Source: Massilimicrobiota sp. An134 (lineage in GTDB: Bacteria > Bacillota_I > Bacilli_A > Erysipelotrichales > Coprobacillaceae). From it: a stretch of 64,000 nt of DNA. Under the pieces are notes generated by a model, which saw nothing but the letters and a program-made list of their open reading frames with translations, was not told the DNA's origin and searched no databases. This document shows positions 25,951 through 34,899 of this stretch, piece after piece. The stretch spans positions 62,001-126,000 of the forward strand of contig NZ_NFLH01000003.1 in the NCBI RefSeq assembly GCF_002160815.1, given 5' to 3'. Position numbers and translations under genes: made by a program. Numbering within the stretch: the first letter of the stretch is position 1; every line of letters starts with the position of its first letter.

Positions 25951-27957
25951 TTAATTCTTAACAATACGATAATATGTTCTTGATGTAAAGACATAGACAA
26001 TCGCATAAACAATCGCCACAATAATGACTGAGATGATTGTACATGTAATAAACACCTCTGTTCCACTCAAAACAATATAACTAAACATCAAAGTTATCAA
26101 ATGGAAAGCAAATGCCATGTGAATAACTGAAGCTATCAGTGGTAAAAAGAAGAAGATTAAAACTTGAGAACGAATAGTCTGTTTCACTTCTTTTGTACTC
26201 ATTCCAACTTTTTGCATAATTTCAAAGCGTTTTTGATCTTCATAACCTTCTGATAACTGTTTATAGTACATAATTAATATTGTAGCCATTAAAAATAAGA
26301 TGCCTAAGAAAATACCTAAGAAAAATAAACTTCCATACAATTCCATCAACATGATTCTGACTTCATATAATGAAGAACGATAGAAAGAAATGCCTCCCTG
26401 TTCTGTCTCTGTTTCTAAGGAAAAGTTATCTAAACACTTTCTTAATATGTCTTCAGCTTCTTTTTCTTGAGACTGATCCTGATATACAATAGAAAGATTT
26501 TCTGTTGGCTGGATAGTATCTCCAAAGAAATACGACATCATCTCTTGAATAGCTTCTTCATCTTTCATAATGACAATCAGATTTCTTTGGGCAGTAGGAT
26601 TTTCATTAGGTAATAAATAGGGTTGATGCACAACTTCCTGAATTGGATATTTTTGTTGATCTATGTCTAAAGTATCTCCAAAGTCAAAGAAATTACTGCT
26701 CACTAAAATATTCTGACCACTTAATTGAACATTTTGATGATAGGCACGATTATATTCATCCTGTGTCATCCCTACCAAATATCCCACAACAAAATCTCCA
26801 GATTCGTCTTCTGCTAAAATATGGTCATTTCCAAAACGTACACTGACTGAATATCTTTTGGTATGAATAAAACTATCAATACCAATATCATGATTCTCTA
26901 ATTCAATCTGCATTTGTGAATAAAACTTTGCAAACTCCTGATCACTTGGCAACGTTCCATCATCATAGCCATAAACTTTAAGCTGAAAACTATCCTGCTG
27001 ATAAGCTGTAATTGTATCTTCAATTCCAAAATAGAGTGAGACTGTACTTGACAACATAACCAATATACATGTACATAGAATACAGATACTTGCCAATCCT
27101 ACAGCATTTTGTTTCATACGATAGATTAACTGAGACACAGAAGTAAAGTGTTTTGTCTGATAATAGAAATGCTTATTTTTCTTTAAAAGTTTTAAAATCG
27201 TAATAGAACCTGCAGTAAATAAACAATAGGTTCCAATAATAACCAAGATAACAGCTACAAAAAACAAGAGCATTGCTGTTGTGGGATCATCAATCGTCAC
27301 TGCAATATAATATCCTAATCCAAGTGTTACCAAACCAATGATTGTCATCAGCCATTTGGTCTTCGGTTCTTTTTCACCACTTTGAGAACCTCTTAATAAT
27401 TCAATAGGGTTTGATAATTGAATTTGAATCACATGAATGAGATAAGAAGCCAAATAAATAGGTAAAAAGACAATAACGGCAACTAGAAAAGATGACCATG
27501 AAATATGAAATGTCAAGGTTGTAGATAGTCCCATTAAATGAATCAATACTAATGAAACCAGCTGACTAAAAATAATACCAAAAAGAAATCCCATAACAAA
27601 TGAAATCAATGTTGTGATGATGGTTTCACACAACATCATAATCATAATGTGTTTCTTTTCTAAACCTAAAATATTGTATAAAGCTATTTCTTTTTTTCGA
27701 CGTTTCATTAGGAAACTATTCATATAAAATAAGAAAATGACAGAAAAGATAACCATCACAATAATTCCTAAATTCAAGATGATCTGCATTGTACTTGAAC
27801 CCGTTGCCATTTGTTCTAAACCTTTATGTGATGCTAGATAATTAATTAAATAAAACATCATAACAGTAAAGGAACTTGTTAATAAATATGGAAAATATAA
27901 CTTAGAATTCTTTTTGAGATTGGTTAATGCCAGACGGGGATAAAAGAAAGATTTCAT
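25951..27957 (-). CDS. BceB-type ABC transporter permease
   Basis: 668 residues with ten predicted helices in the BceB layout: a pair of FtsX-like core domains and a large extracellular domain of ~200 residues between the seventh and eighth helix (about residues 320-510). MKSFFYPRLALTNLKKNSKLY is the usual start. Such permeases sense and remove cell-wall-active peptide antibiotics together with a BceS kinase. The start is the ATG at 27957 with GGAGGG; the in-frame upstream ATG overlaps the ATPase gene. One nt separates it from bceA. Confidence 0.88.
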   Translation of the reverse strand: MKSFFYPRLALTNLKKNSKLYFPYLLTSSFTVMMFYLINYLASHKGLEQMATGSSTMQIILNLGIIVMVIFSVIFLFYMNSFLMKRRKKEIALYNILGLEKKHIMIMMLCETIITTLISFVMGFLFGIIFSQLVSLVLIHLMGLSTTLTFHISWSSFLVAVIVFLPIYLASYLIHVIQIQLSNPIELLRGSQSGEKEPKTKWLMTIIGLVTLGLGYYIAVTIDDPTTAMLLFFVAVILVIIGTYCLFTAGSITILKLLKKNKHFYYQTKHFTSVSQLIYRMKQNAVGLASICILCTCILVMLSSTVSLYFGIEDTITAYQQDSFQLKVYGYDDGTLPSDQEFAKFYSQMQIELENHDIGIDSFIHTKRYSVSVRFGNDHILAEDESGDFVVGYLVGMTQDEYNRAYHQNVQLSGQNILVSSNFFDFGDTLDIDQQKYPIQEVVHQPYLLPNENPTAQRNLIVIMKDEEAIQEMMSYFFGDTIQPTENLSIVYQDQSQEKEAEDILRKCLDNFSLETETEQGGISFYRSSLYEVRIMLMELYGSLFFLGIFLGILFLMATILIMYYKQLSEGYEDQKRFEIMQKVGMSTKEVKQTIRSQVLIFFFLPLIASVIHMAFAFHLITLMFSYIVLSGTEVFITCTIISVIIVAIVYAIVYVFTSRTYYRIVKN

Positions 27958-27958
27958 T

Positions 27959-28717
27959 TTATTTCCCTCCTGTCGCAAGTAATGTTAGTGTATCTGAAAT
28001 ACTTTGATACATTTGCTGATTCGTTTGATTTCCTTTGTAAATTTGATGGAAAACTTCACCATCTCTAATAAATAAGACTCTTGAAGCATAGCTGGCTGCT
28101 TTGGTACTATGAGTCACCATTAAAATGGTTTGCCCTTCCTGATTGACTGTATCAAAAATTTCCAACAATTGATCCGTTGACTTTGAATCAAGGGCACCCG
28201 TAGGTTCATCTGCCAGAACAAGTTGAGGATGTGTGATAAGTGCTCTTGCAACAGCGACTCTTTGTTTCTGTCCACCAGATATTTCATATGGATATTTCTC
28301 TAATAAATCCTCAATACCCAGTTTTGGTGCTAAAGCTTTTAATTTCTGTTGCATAACAGGATAAGGTTCTTTAGATAAGACAAGTGGTAAGAAAATATTA
28401 TCTTTAATAGAAAATGTATCTAATAGATTAAAATCCTGAAATACAAAACCAAGATTCTTTCTTCTAAACTGTGAGATTTCTTTTTCCTTTAAATGGGTAA
28501 TATCTTGACCATTTAATAAGACCTGTCCACTGGTTGGCTGATCTAATGAAGCCAGAATATTTAATAAAGTTGTTTTCCCGCTTCCAGATTCACCCATAAT
28601 CGCAACATACTCACCTTCTTCGACACTAAAAGTGACATTGGATAATGCCTGTACCTGTTGATTGGAAAAACGTGTTGTATAAATTTTCTTTAAATTTTTA
28701 ACTTCCAGTAATGACAT
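27959..28717 (-). CDS. BceA-type ABC transporter ATP-binding protein
   Basis: 252 residues. Walker A GESGSGKTTLLN, Q-loop FVFQDFNLLD, signature ISGGQKQRVAVARAL, Walker B LVLADEPTGALD and switch His in MVTHSTKAASYA are complete. MacB/LolD-like subfamily, as in Bce transporters. The start is the ATG at 28717 (AAAGGAGGAG upstream), 21 nt inside the open frame. It shares an operon with bceB; the upstream region has a BceR-type operator. Confidence 0.92.
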   Translation of the reverse strand: MSLLEVKNLKKIYTTRFSNQQVQALSNVTFSVEEGEYVAIMGESGSGKTTLLNILASLDQPTSGQVLLNGQDITHLKEKEISQFRRKNLGFVFQDFNLLDTFSIKDNIFLPLVLSKEPYPVMQQKLKALAPKLGIEDLLEKYPYEISGGQKQRVAVARALITHPQLVLADEPTGALDSKSTDQLLEIFDTVNQEGQTILMVTHSTKAASYASRVLFIRDGEVFHQIYKGNQTNQQMYQSISDTLTLLATGGK

Positions 28718-28781
28718 TTTAACTCCTCCTTTGTACACTTATAGTTTATAAAAAAAGAGAAATATGTACCATTGATTTATC

Positions 28782-28816
28782 TTACAATTTCTCTGTTATA
28801 ACTTACATTTCTGTAA
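28782..28816 (-). promoter_or_regulatory. BceR-type operator before bceA
   Basis: TTACATTTCTGTAA (28803-28816) matches the inverted repeat TTACA-N4-TGTAA reported for BceR-like regulators. A second half-matching copy TTACAATTTCTCTG starts 21 bases away at 28782, on the same helical face. It lies between bceS and bceA. Confidence 0.72.
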
Positions 28817-28819
28817 GAT

Positions 28820-29803
28820 TTATTCAACTTGTAAATCCTTAACATGAAAATCAATCATCACTGTTGTTCCCACTCCTTGAGTTGACTGGATATGAATAGG
28901 ATGTCCTAAATACTTTAATATGCGAGCACATAAATATAATCCTAGACCACTTGCTTTTTTATCCATTCTTCCATTATATCCTGTAAAGCCTTTTTCAAAC
29001 AGTCTTGGTAAATCCTCCTGTTTAATCCCAATACCTGTATCTTCAATATACAAAACTTCATCTTCAACAAAAATATGAATGCCACCTGTTTTGGTATATT
29101 TCAATGCATTAGATAAAATCTGTTCCAAAACAAAGGACAACCATTTGGCATCAGTCAAAACCTGTAAATCTATTGGATCAATTTTTAAAGTTAATTTCTT
29201 TTGAATAAAAAAAGTGGCTTGTTTTTTAATAACATCTTGAATGAGCTCATTTAAATCATAACGTTTGATACGTAAATCAGAAGAAATCTGTTCTAATTTC
29301 ATATAATGTAAAGCCATATCTACATATTGTTCAATTCTTAAAACTTGTAAAAGCATATCGTTTGTTGAAGCATTTTGAGATGTAATTAAAAGTCTTAATG
29401 CAAAAATAGGTGTTTTGATCTGATGAACCCATAAAGTGAAATAATCTAACATATCCTGATTATGTATTTCATGTTGTTCTTTCATTTCTTTTAATAAATG
29501 ATGGATCTGATGAATCAATAATTGATATTGAGTTTCAATATATCCAGAACTTTGTGGTAAATCTAATAAAATCATATCTTCTAATTGAAAGATTGATTCT
29601 AAATTATTCGTTTTTTGATAATAGAAAAAATAATCAATCGCAAAATAAACAATCAATAAAACCAGACATAAAATAGTCGCATAGATGACAGCTTCAATGA
29701 AAACATTATATAAATAAAGAATCAGACAAAAAATACCAATGCATGATAAATAGAGAATATAAAAAGCTTTTTTATCATAAAAATAATGCAGTAATCTATT
29801 CAT
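28820..29803 (-). CDS. BceS-type sensor histidine kinase
   Basis: 327 residues. Two membrane helices (about 13-30 and 38-58) joined by a very short loop, so no extracellular sensor domain, which is the intramembrane-sensing BceS pattern. The phospho-accepting His is in WVHQIKTP (about 128). The ATPase domain has EQILSNALKYT, DTGIGI, FEKGFTG and SGLGLYL. It partners with the adjacent regulator, overlapping its gene by 8 nt, and probably signals with the BceAB transporter. Confidence 0.92.
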   Translation of the reverse strand: MNRLLHYFYDKKAFYILYLSCIGIFCLILYLYNVFIEAVIYATILCLVLLIVYFAIDYFFYYQKTNNLESIFQLEDMILLDLPQSSGYIETQYQLLIHQIHHLLKEMKEQHEIHNQDMLDYFTLWVHQIKTPIFALRLLITSQNASTNDMLLQVLRIEQYVDMALHYMKLEQISSDLRIKRYDLNELIQDVIKKQATFFIQKKLTLKIDPIDLQVLTDAKWLSFVLEQILSNALKYTKTGGIHIFVEDEVLYIEDTGIGIKQEDLPRLFEKGFTGYNGRMDKKASGLGLYLCARILKYLGHPIHIQSTQGVGTTVMIDFHVKDLQVE

Positions 29804-30479
29804 AAGCCAGCTTATAACCTAATCCTTTTTTTGTTTGAATAAGATGTTCAATATGAAAATCATCTAATTTCTTTCTTAATCTATTCATATTCACACTTAA
29901 AGTATTATCATCTATAAATTCATTGCTTTGCCATAATGCCATCATTAAATCATCACGTGATACAAATACTTCTGATTTTTCAAAGAGAACCTGTAAAATC
30001 TTTAATTCATTTTTCGTCAGTTCAATAGTCTGATGATGATAAGAAATAGTTGCATCTAAGATATTTAAAACCAAATCTTTATATGTTAAAACCTGCATAG
30101 ATTTAGAAAAAGAATATGTACGACGAAGTAACGCCTGAATTTTCGCTGTTAAGACATGAAAATCAAAAGGTTTTGTGATAAAATCATCTGCTCCCATAGA
30201 AATAGCCATGACAATATTCATATTCTCATTAGCAGATGAAATAAAGATAATAGGCACTGAAGATACTTTACGAATCTGTTCACACCAATGATATCCATTA
30301 TAAAAAGGTAAGGAGATATCTAATAAAATAAGTTCTGGCTGTTTTTGAAGATAAAGATCTAAAACATGTTCAAAATCATCCACAACTTCAACTTCATAAT
30401 TCCATGTTTCTAAATGTTTTTGAATTGCTAAAGCGATGACTTCATCATCTTCGACAATCATGATTTTTTGCATTTTCAT
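29796..30479 (-). CDS. BceR-type response regulator (OmpR family)
   Basis: 227 residues. Receiver domain with IMIVEDDE, the phospho-Asp in LILLDISLPF (about 52), ISSANE and ITKPFDF; then an OmpR winged helix ending LSVNMNRLRKKLDD and KKGLGYKL. The start is the ATG at 30479 with GGAG six nt upstream. It follows the WYL gene by 17 nt; a TATAAT with a poor upstream partner lies in that gap, so it may have its own promoter as well as read-through. It likely activates bceAB via the TTACA operator. Confidence 0.92.
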   Translation of the reverse strand: MKMQKIMIVEDDEVIALAIQKHLETWNYEVEVVDDFEHVLDLYLQKQPELILLDISLPFYNGYHWCEQIRKVSSVPIIFISSANENMNIVMAISMGADDFITKPFDFHVLTAKIQALLRRTYSFSKSMQVLTYKDLVLNILDATISYHHQTIELTKNELKILQVLFEKSEVFVSRDDLMMALWQSNEFIDDNTLSVNMNRLRKKLDDFHIEHLIQTKKGLGYKLAYE

Positions 30480-30496
30480 CACCCACTCCAATTCTA

Positions 30497-31492
30497 TTAT
30501 AACATATCTTGATAAAGGTTGTGCATAGCTTTTATACGGGACTTGATGTCATCATGTAGATACTGTGGAGAAATCACTTTAATTTGAGTTTGCATCATCA
30601 TAATCCAGCCAATCAATCCTTCTGAAATAGAAACATCTTCAATTGTTAATAATAAACGTTCCTGATATAAACGCTGTACTCGCATATTCAATCCAAAACG
30701 TGATACCATCTCTCTTAACTGTTTATAATCACATTCAATAACCAATGTATCACGATGATGAGATATAAACATATTCATCATCTTTTCAATTTCATTTTGG
30801 ATATCAAATTGTTCCTGAACATTGATATATCCTTTATTTAAAGTCTGAATAGCACGCATACGATCAATACGATAATTGGTTAATTGTTGGGGATGTTTTT
30901 CATTATAGGCAATCATATAATAATGATTATTTTGGGAAGTTAAAGAATAAGGAGAAACAATATATTGATCATCTTTATTCCCTCTTTGTGAAGCCACCTC
31001 TATGAAGTGATGATTTTGAATATCATAGTCAATATATTGAAAAGAAATAGCTTTTTGATGTTCAATCGCTTTCATAATAACTGTTAAATTGATAAATAGA
31101 GAAAAAGAATGCTGACGTTCACTTGGTTGAAATAAGACAAGACGTTTTTGTTGATGAAAAGAAGATAGGGTGAGAAGTTTCTTTTGTAAATGTTGCTGAT
31201 CTTCCCTATTTAAATCCTGATGAAAGGCAATCTGATCTAATAGAAATTGTAATTCACCATCCTCAAATATATCTTCATCTATCCTATAACCTAATTTATG
31301 ATAAGAGATAATCAAATCTCTACCTATCCAACCATTAAAAAAATCATTGATTTGTTTGATACAAGAATAAACAGTTTTAATATCAATCTTCATATCCTGT
31401 TTCATTAAAGCTTCCTGTATTTCTAAAGCTGTAATGGCTTTATTTGGCGTTTGTAAAATCATCTTCAGTACATAAAACATTCTTTTTCCCAT
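30497..31492 (-). CDS. WYL-domain transcriptional regulator
   Basis: 331 residues. N-terminal winged helix (about 1-75; VLKMILQTPNKAITALEIQ), then a WYL domain: FQYIDYD, QYIVSPYSLTSQNNHYYMIAYNEK and YRIDRMRAIQ, with the Tyr-rich ligand pocket residues. The C-terminal WCX-like part follows. Such proteins often bind nucleic-acid-like ligands and regulate stress or defence loci. It sits between the helical protein gene and the two-component system; AGGAG precedes the start. Confidence 0.88.
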   Translation of the reverse strand: MGKRMFYVLKMILQTPNKAITALEIQEALMKQDMKIDIKTVYSCIKQINDFFNGWIGRDLIISYHKLGYRIDEDIFEDGELQFLLDQIAFHQDLNREDQQHLQKKLLTLSSFHQQKRLVLFQPSERQHSFSLFINLTVIMKAIEHQKAISFQYIDYDIQNHHFIEVASQRGNKDDQYIVSPYSLTSQNNHYYMIAYNEKHPQQLTNYRIDRMRAIQTLNKGYINVQEQFDIQNEIEKMMNMFISHHRDTLVIECDYKQLREMVSRFGLNMRVQRLYQERLLLTIEDVSISEGLIGWIMMMQTQIKVISPQYLHDDIKSRIKAMHNLYQDML

Positions 31493-31501
31493 AATAGACT
31501 C

Positions 31502-32104
31502 CTAATGACTCATGACAAGCTGATAACTTTTCTTCCTGTTGTAATGACGCATTAATGAAAGATAATCTTTCATGCTGTAGCTACAAAGCAAATCTAAGAC
31601 AACTTCATCCTGGCAATCATCTAGCTTCAATAAATATTGATAGGCTAAATGATATTCATCTTCCAATAGACATATTTTAGCACAATCCAGTGTATCTACA
31701 TGATATTGATGTTCAAGAATAGAAATGACTTGAGAAAAAGACATATTCTCAAAAGGAATCAGATATCGGATCACACAATATTCTTGTAATGTTATTGTTT
31801 TTTTAGCTATTTTTTTAAAAATATCTTCTTTCAACAACAAATAATCCTGATGTGAAAACAAACTATTCATCATCATTAAATCATTTTCCATATCCTGATA
31901 ATTCTGCGCCTGATATAAATGTCTTAAAGCAGCTATAAAAAGCTGTTGATAAAGTCTTTTATCATGTAATAAATGACTCAATTCTTTTTCATGTAAACAA
32001 CTGGCAAATAACTCCAATACAGATGAATCTTTCATAATTTCTAATACATAATTTTTCTTTTGAACAAAAGTGATCATTTCTTGTTTTTGATAAGTTTTTT
32101 TCAT
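31502..32104 (-). CDS. helical protein of unknown function upstream of WYL regulator
   Basis: 200 residues, predicted almost all helical, Leu/Gln/Lys rich with many His and Tyr; no signal peptide, no membrane helix, no motif I recognise. A repeated pattern of helix pairs (YQQLFIAALRHLYQAQNYQD, then CLLEDEYHLAYQYLLKLDDC) suggests TPR-like or ARM-like solenoid packing. The start is the ATG at 32104 with AAGGAG nine nt upstream; the ATG at 32113 directly abuts that site. Nine nt separate it from the WYL gene, so the two are probably a functional pair. Confidence 0.65.
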   Translation of the reverse strand: MKKTYQKQEMITFVQKKNYVLEIMKDSSVLELFASCLHEKELSHLLHDKRLYQQLFIAALRHLYQAQNYQDMENDLMMMNSLFSHQDYLLLKEDIFKKIAKKTITLQEYCVIRYLIPFENMSFSQVISILEHQYHVDTLDCAKICLLEDEYHLAYQYLLKLDDCQDEVVLDLLCSYSMKDYLSLMRHYNRKKSYQLVMSH

Positions 32105-32126
32105 ATATGTCATCTCCTTGTATTAT

Positions 32127-32172
32127 CATTATACCCATTTTATGATTTTGAAGATGACTTTATACCTATTTT
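32127..32172 (-). promoter_or_regulatory. tandem 15-bp repeats and -10 box before WYL operon
   Basis: Minus strand AAAATAGGTATAAAG (32158-32172) and AAAATGGGTATAATG (32127-32141) lie exactly 31 bases apart, three helical turns. The second contains TATAAT as the -10 (32128-32133); no good -35 is present. A candidate operator for the WYL regulator. Confidence 0.55.
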
Positions 32173-32236
32173 AACACCTAAAAAACGGAGTTAAAACACT
32201 TTTTTTGTTTTTTTATATATAGAAAAAGATTTTGCT

Positions 32237-33295
32237 TTATACAAAATCTTGTCCAAATGATTGATAAATACCCTGGCCATAATAAGAAGATGGCTCATAA
32301 AGTATAGGATAGATTTTCCAGTTATCCTCAAGAATACATTGAAACCATTGTCCCTGATATGTAAAACAATATACACAATAAAGCATACCTTCTTGATATT
32401 CCATGGCTTCTTGGTAGCGTGATGAATGAAACTTATTTTTAACAAGATCTAAAATCACGGATGGACTCAATATATGATCTGTCATCCCTAAGACTTTGAA
32501 TAACACTTGACAATGTTGTTTGGATATCTGATGTTTTCTTAATAAAGAATACCCCTCTTCATATGACATCTTGGATAAAGATAAAATGTTTTTTTGAATG
32601 GTCTGCCACTGTTTATAATCTTTCAATAATTCATATAATAACTGACAGTCAGGATAAGATAAATAAATCACTGTTTTTATCCATAATGTGCCTTCATTTT
32701 TAAACACAGGCATATCACTTTGATAAATCCAATAGCCACCCAGCTCCTGTTTTTTATGTTTATTCCCAGCCAAAATATAATCCTCAATATTCAATGAGAA
32801 ATCTTTATATTCTTGGCCTGCACCATTTAAAGCATAACTGACTTTATGATTTTGTTCATCAATCATCTCTTTCCATAGAGGAGGTAGAGTGTTTTCATCA
32901 AGAATATAAGGATGTTCCACCGTTCCATTTCCATCACGTATTGTATATTTCAGTTCATTAAGAATTTGATTATTTGGATTGACAGCTCTTCTTTTTATAA
33001 ACAAAACAATGGCTAAAACAAGTAAAAACATCATCATGATAGAATCAAAGATAATACAAACAGGCTGTGGATTCGTTATTATCCCTATGATTAATGAAAG
33101 ACATACACTTAAAGCCATCAAAACATTCAACACACAATAGAAAATATGTTCTTTAAAATAAAGAAATACTCCAAAATAAATGATCCACAATAATAAATGA
33201 ATACCATTCATATATGAAAATTGATATTCAACGTTAGCCATAAATGCACATATAAGAGCTCCTACGTACTCTAAAAAATACCATTTTCTATTCAT
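32237..33295 (-). CDS. membrane protein of unknown function, tandem paralogue 1
   Basis: 352 residues. Four or five membrane helices in the first ~100 residues, a basic stop (KRRAVNPNN), then a ~245-residue cytosolic part with RDGNGTVEHPYIL, YALNGAGQEYKDF, GGYWIYQSDMPVFKNEGTLW, YQEAMEYQEGMLYCVYC and LYEPSSYYGQGIYQSF. All of these blocks recur in the next gene. No known family comes to mind. GAGAGG precedes the ATG. Downstream of its paralogue with a 214-nt spacer carrying a terminator. Confidence 0.7.
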   Translation of the reverse strand: MNRKWYFLEYVGALICAFMANVEYQFSYMNGIHLLLWIIYFGVFLYFKEHIFYCVLNVLMALSVCLSLIIGIITNPQPVCIIFDSIMMMFLLVLAIVLFIKRRAVNPNNQILNELKYTIRDGNGTVEHPYILDENTLPPLWKEMIDEQNHKVSYALNGAGQEYKDFSLNIEDYILAGNKHKKQELGGYWIYQSDMPVFKNEGTLWIKTVIYLSYPDCQLLYELLKDYKQWQTIQKNILSLSKMSYEEGYSLLRKHQISKQHCQVLFKVLGMTDHILSPSVILDLVKNKFHSSRYQEAMEYQEGMLYCVYCFTYQGQWFQCILEDNWKIYPILYEPSSYYGQGIYQSFGQDFV

Positions 33296-33426
33296 ATATA
33301 CTCATCCTCTCTTACATTATAACAAAGATTTTGATGACATAAAAACAAAAGTTGATATTAAAATAATTTTTTATAATTTATTTATAATAAAAATATTTTT
33401 AATAATTAATTTCTAGTTCTCCTTAT

Positions 33427-33464
33427 AAAAAAACAATGAATATCACTTACAATACTCATTGTTG
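33427..33464 (-). terminator. terminator between the two paralogues
   Basis: Minus strand AACAATGA / TCATTGTT stem with a 16-base loop and TTTTTTTA. The rest of the 214-nt spacer is AT-rich and holds a TATAAT 20-30 nt before the downstream start. Confidence 0.65.
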
Positions 33465-33509
33465 CTTTCTATTGAAATATCTTTATTAAATATTGATTTT
33501 ATTATACGA

Positions 33510-34565
33510 TTATTTTTCAAATGGTTGATAAGTACCCTTTCCATAATAAAGAGATGGTTCATAAAGAGTTGGTTTCACTTTCCATACGCCTTCTCTCATT
33601 TGTAAAAACCAGTTATCATAATAATAGATACAATAAGCACAATAAATCATTCCATCCTGATGTTCCATTGCTTCCTGGTAATCTTCTTTTTGAAAACTGA
33701 ATTTAATAAATGACTTTATGATATCTTGATCAAATATATTATCTTTTTGAGCAATAACTTTCAACAAACTCTTGGCAGCATCTTGTGGAATCTGATTGTC
33801 TATTAAAAATTGATAACTCTCTTTATAGGATAAGTTTAACACATGTGATATATTTTCTTGAATCATTTGCCACAGATGATCATCACAAAGCATCTGATAT
33901 ATATTTTTGACATCATCATGCGAAAGATAAACGACACCTTTCATCCAAAGGATTCCATTTTCCTTTAAAGCAGGCATATCACTTTCATATTTCCAAAAAC
34001 CACCATAATCTTGTTGGAGATGTTTTTTTCCTACCAATACCTTATCTTTAAAACCAAATGTTGAATATTCATATTCTTGACTTCCACCATTGAGTGCATA
34101 CATCACTTTATGATATTGATGTTCTATTTCATCGTTGATGGTAAGCGTCTGATCAATATCTAATCTATATGGATAAGATATTGTTCCATCTCCAGGCAAG
34201 TTTTTGTGCTGAATATCTTGAGATAATTCCATATTTTGATTTTGACGATTCCATCTCCTTTTAAAAAGCATGATGATAAAATAAAGAATAAAAGATAGGG
34301 ATAAAATACTATCAAAAATAATAGGAACTGTAGAAGGATTATTGATGATTCCCTGAATTAAAGAATAATCAATACCTATTCCCGTTAATAAGCCTGATAT
34401 GGGATAAAGGATACTTTCTTTAAAAAAGAATAAACAAATGAAAAAGAAGATAAAAAGAAACGGCTGTATAGTATTCATATAAGTGAAATGATATTCACTA
34501 TTTAAATTCATTATACAAAAAATTCCACCAATGCATATAGCCAAGTTTCTCATCTTGATATTCAT
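33510..34565 (-). CDS. membrane protein of unknown function, tandem paralogue 2
   Basis: 351 residues from the ATG at 34565 (GAGGTG upstream; the earlier in-frame ATG at 34586 lacks a site). Same layout as paralogue 1: helices up to ~105, KRRWNRQNQN, then GDGTISYPYRL, YALNGGSQEYEY, GGFWKYESDMPALKENGILW, YQEAMEHQDGMIYCAYC and LYEPSLYYGKGTYQPF. Divergence is substantial in the membrane part and low in those blocks, so the duplication is not recent and both copies appear under selection. Function unknown. Confidence 0.7.
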   Translation of the reverse strand: MNIKMRNLAICIGGIFCIMNLNSEYHFTYMNTIQPFLFIFFFICLFFFKESILYPISGLLTGIGIDYSLIQGIINNPSTVPIIFDSILSLSFILYFIIMLFKRRWNRQNQNMELSQDIQHKNLPGDGTISYPYRLDIDQTLTINDEIEHQYHKVMYALNGGSQEYEYSTFGFKDKVLVGKKHLQQDYGGFWKYESDMPALKENGILWMKGVVYLSHDDVKNIYQMLCDDHLWQMIQENISHVLNLSYKESYQFLIDNQIPQDAAKSLLKVIAQKDNIFDQDIIKSFIKFSFQKEDYQEAMEHQDGMIYCAYCIYYYDNWFLQMREGVWKVKPTLYEPSLYYGKGTYQPFEK

Positions 34566-34592
34566 ACATATCACCTCTACTTTCATTATATC

Positions 34593-34616
34593 AAAAAAAG
34601 CTGAGTTTTCTCAGCT
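34593..34616 (-). terminator. terminator after the frameshifted gene
   Basis: Minus strand AGCTGAG AAAA CTCAGCT then TTTTTT. Confidence 0.88.
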
Positions 34617-34887
34617 TATTCGTCTAGTAATTGTTTTAATTCTGCAATTTTTTGATTATATTCTTCAATATGACGATATATATCCATGACTTCTTCATCA
34701 ACAACACCTAATGTCTGAATTTGTTGATAATAATATTTTCCTAAATCACGAAAAACATCATCACGATCAGATTCTAAATTTTTCATTTTAAGCTTCAATT
34801 TGGCAGTACCAGCTAATTCCTGTGTTTTATCAATAGCCTCTTCTGTCAATTTCGCTGCTTTTTTGTGAGATCATCAAATAAAGGCAT
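34616..34887 (-). pseudogene. small coiled-coil protein with one-base frameshift
   Basis: A normal start with AGGAG (ATG at 34887) gives MPLFDDLTKKQRN and a stop. If one A is added to the six-A run (34859-34864 on the plus strand as T), the frame becomes MPLFDDLTKKAAKLTEEAID and joins the downstream ORF ending AELKQLLDE, about 90 residues. That product resembles small clostridial proteins with a FFDDLTKK start and a C-terminal coiled coil. It could be a pseudogene, a phase-variable slip or a sequencing error. It follows degV by 12 nt. Confidence 0.7.
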
Positions 34888-34899
34888 TTGTTCATTCTC

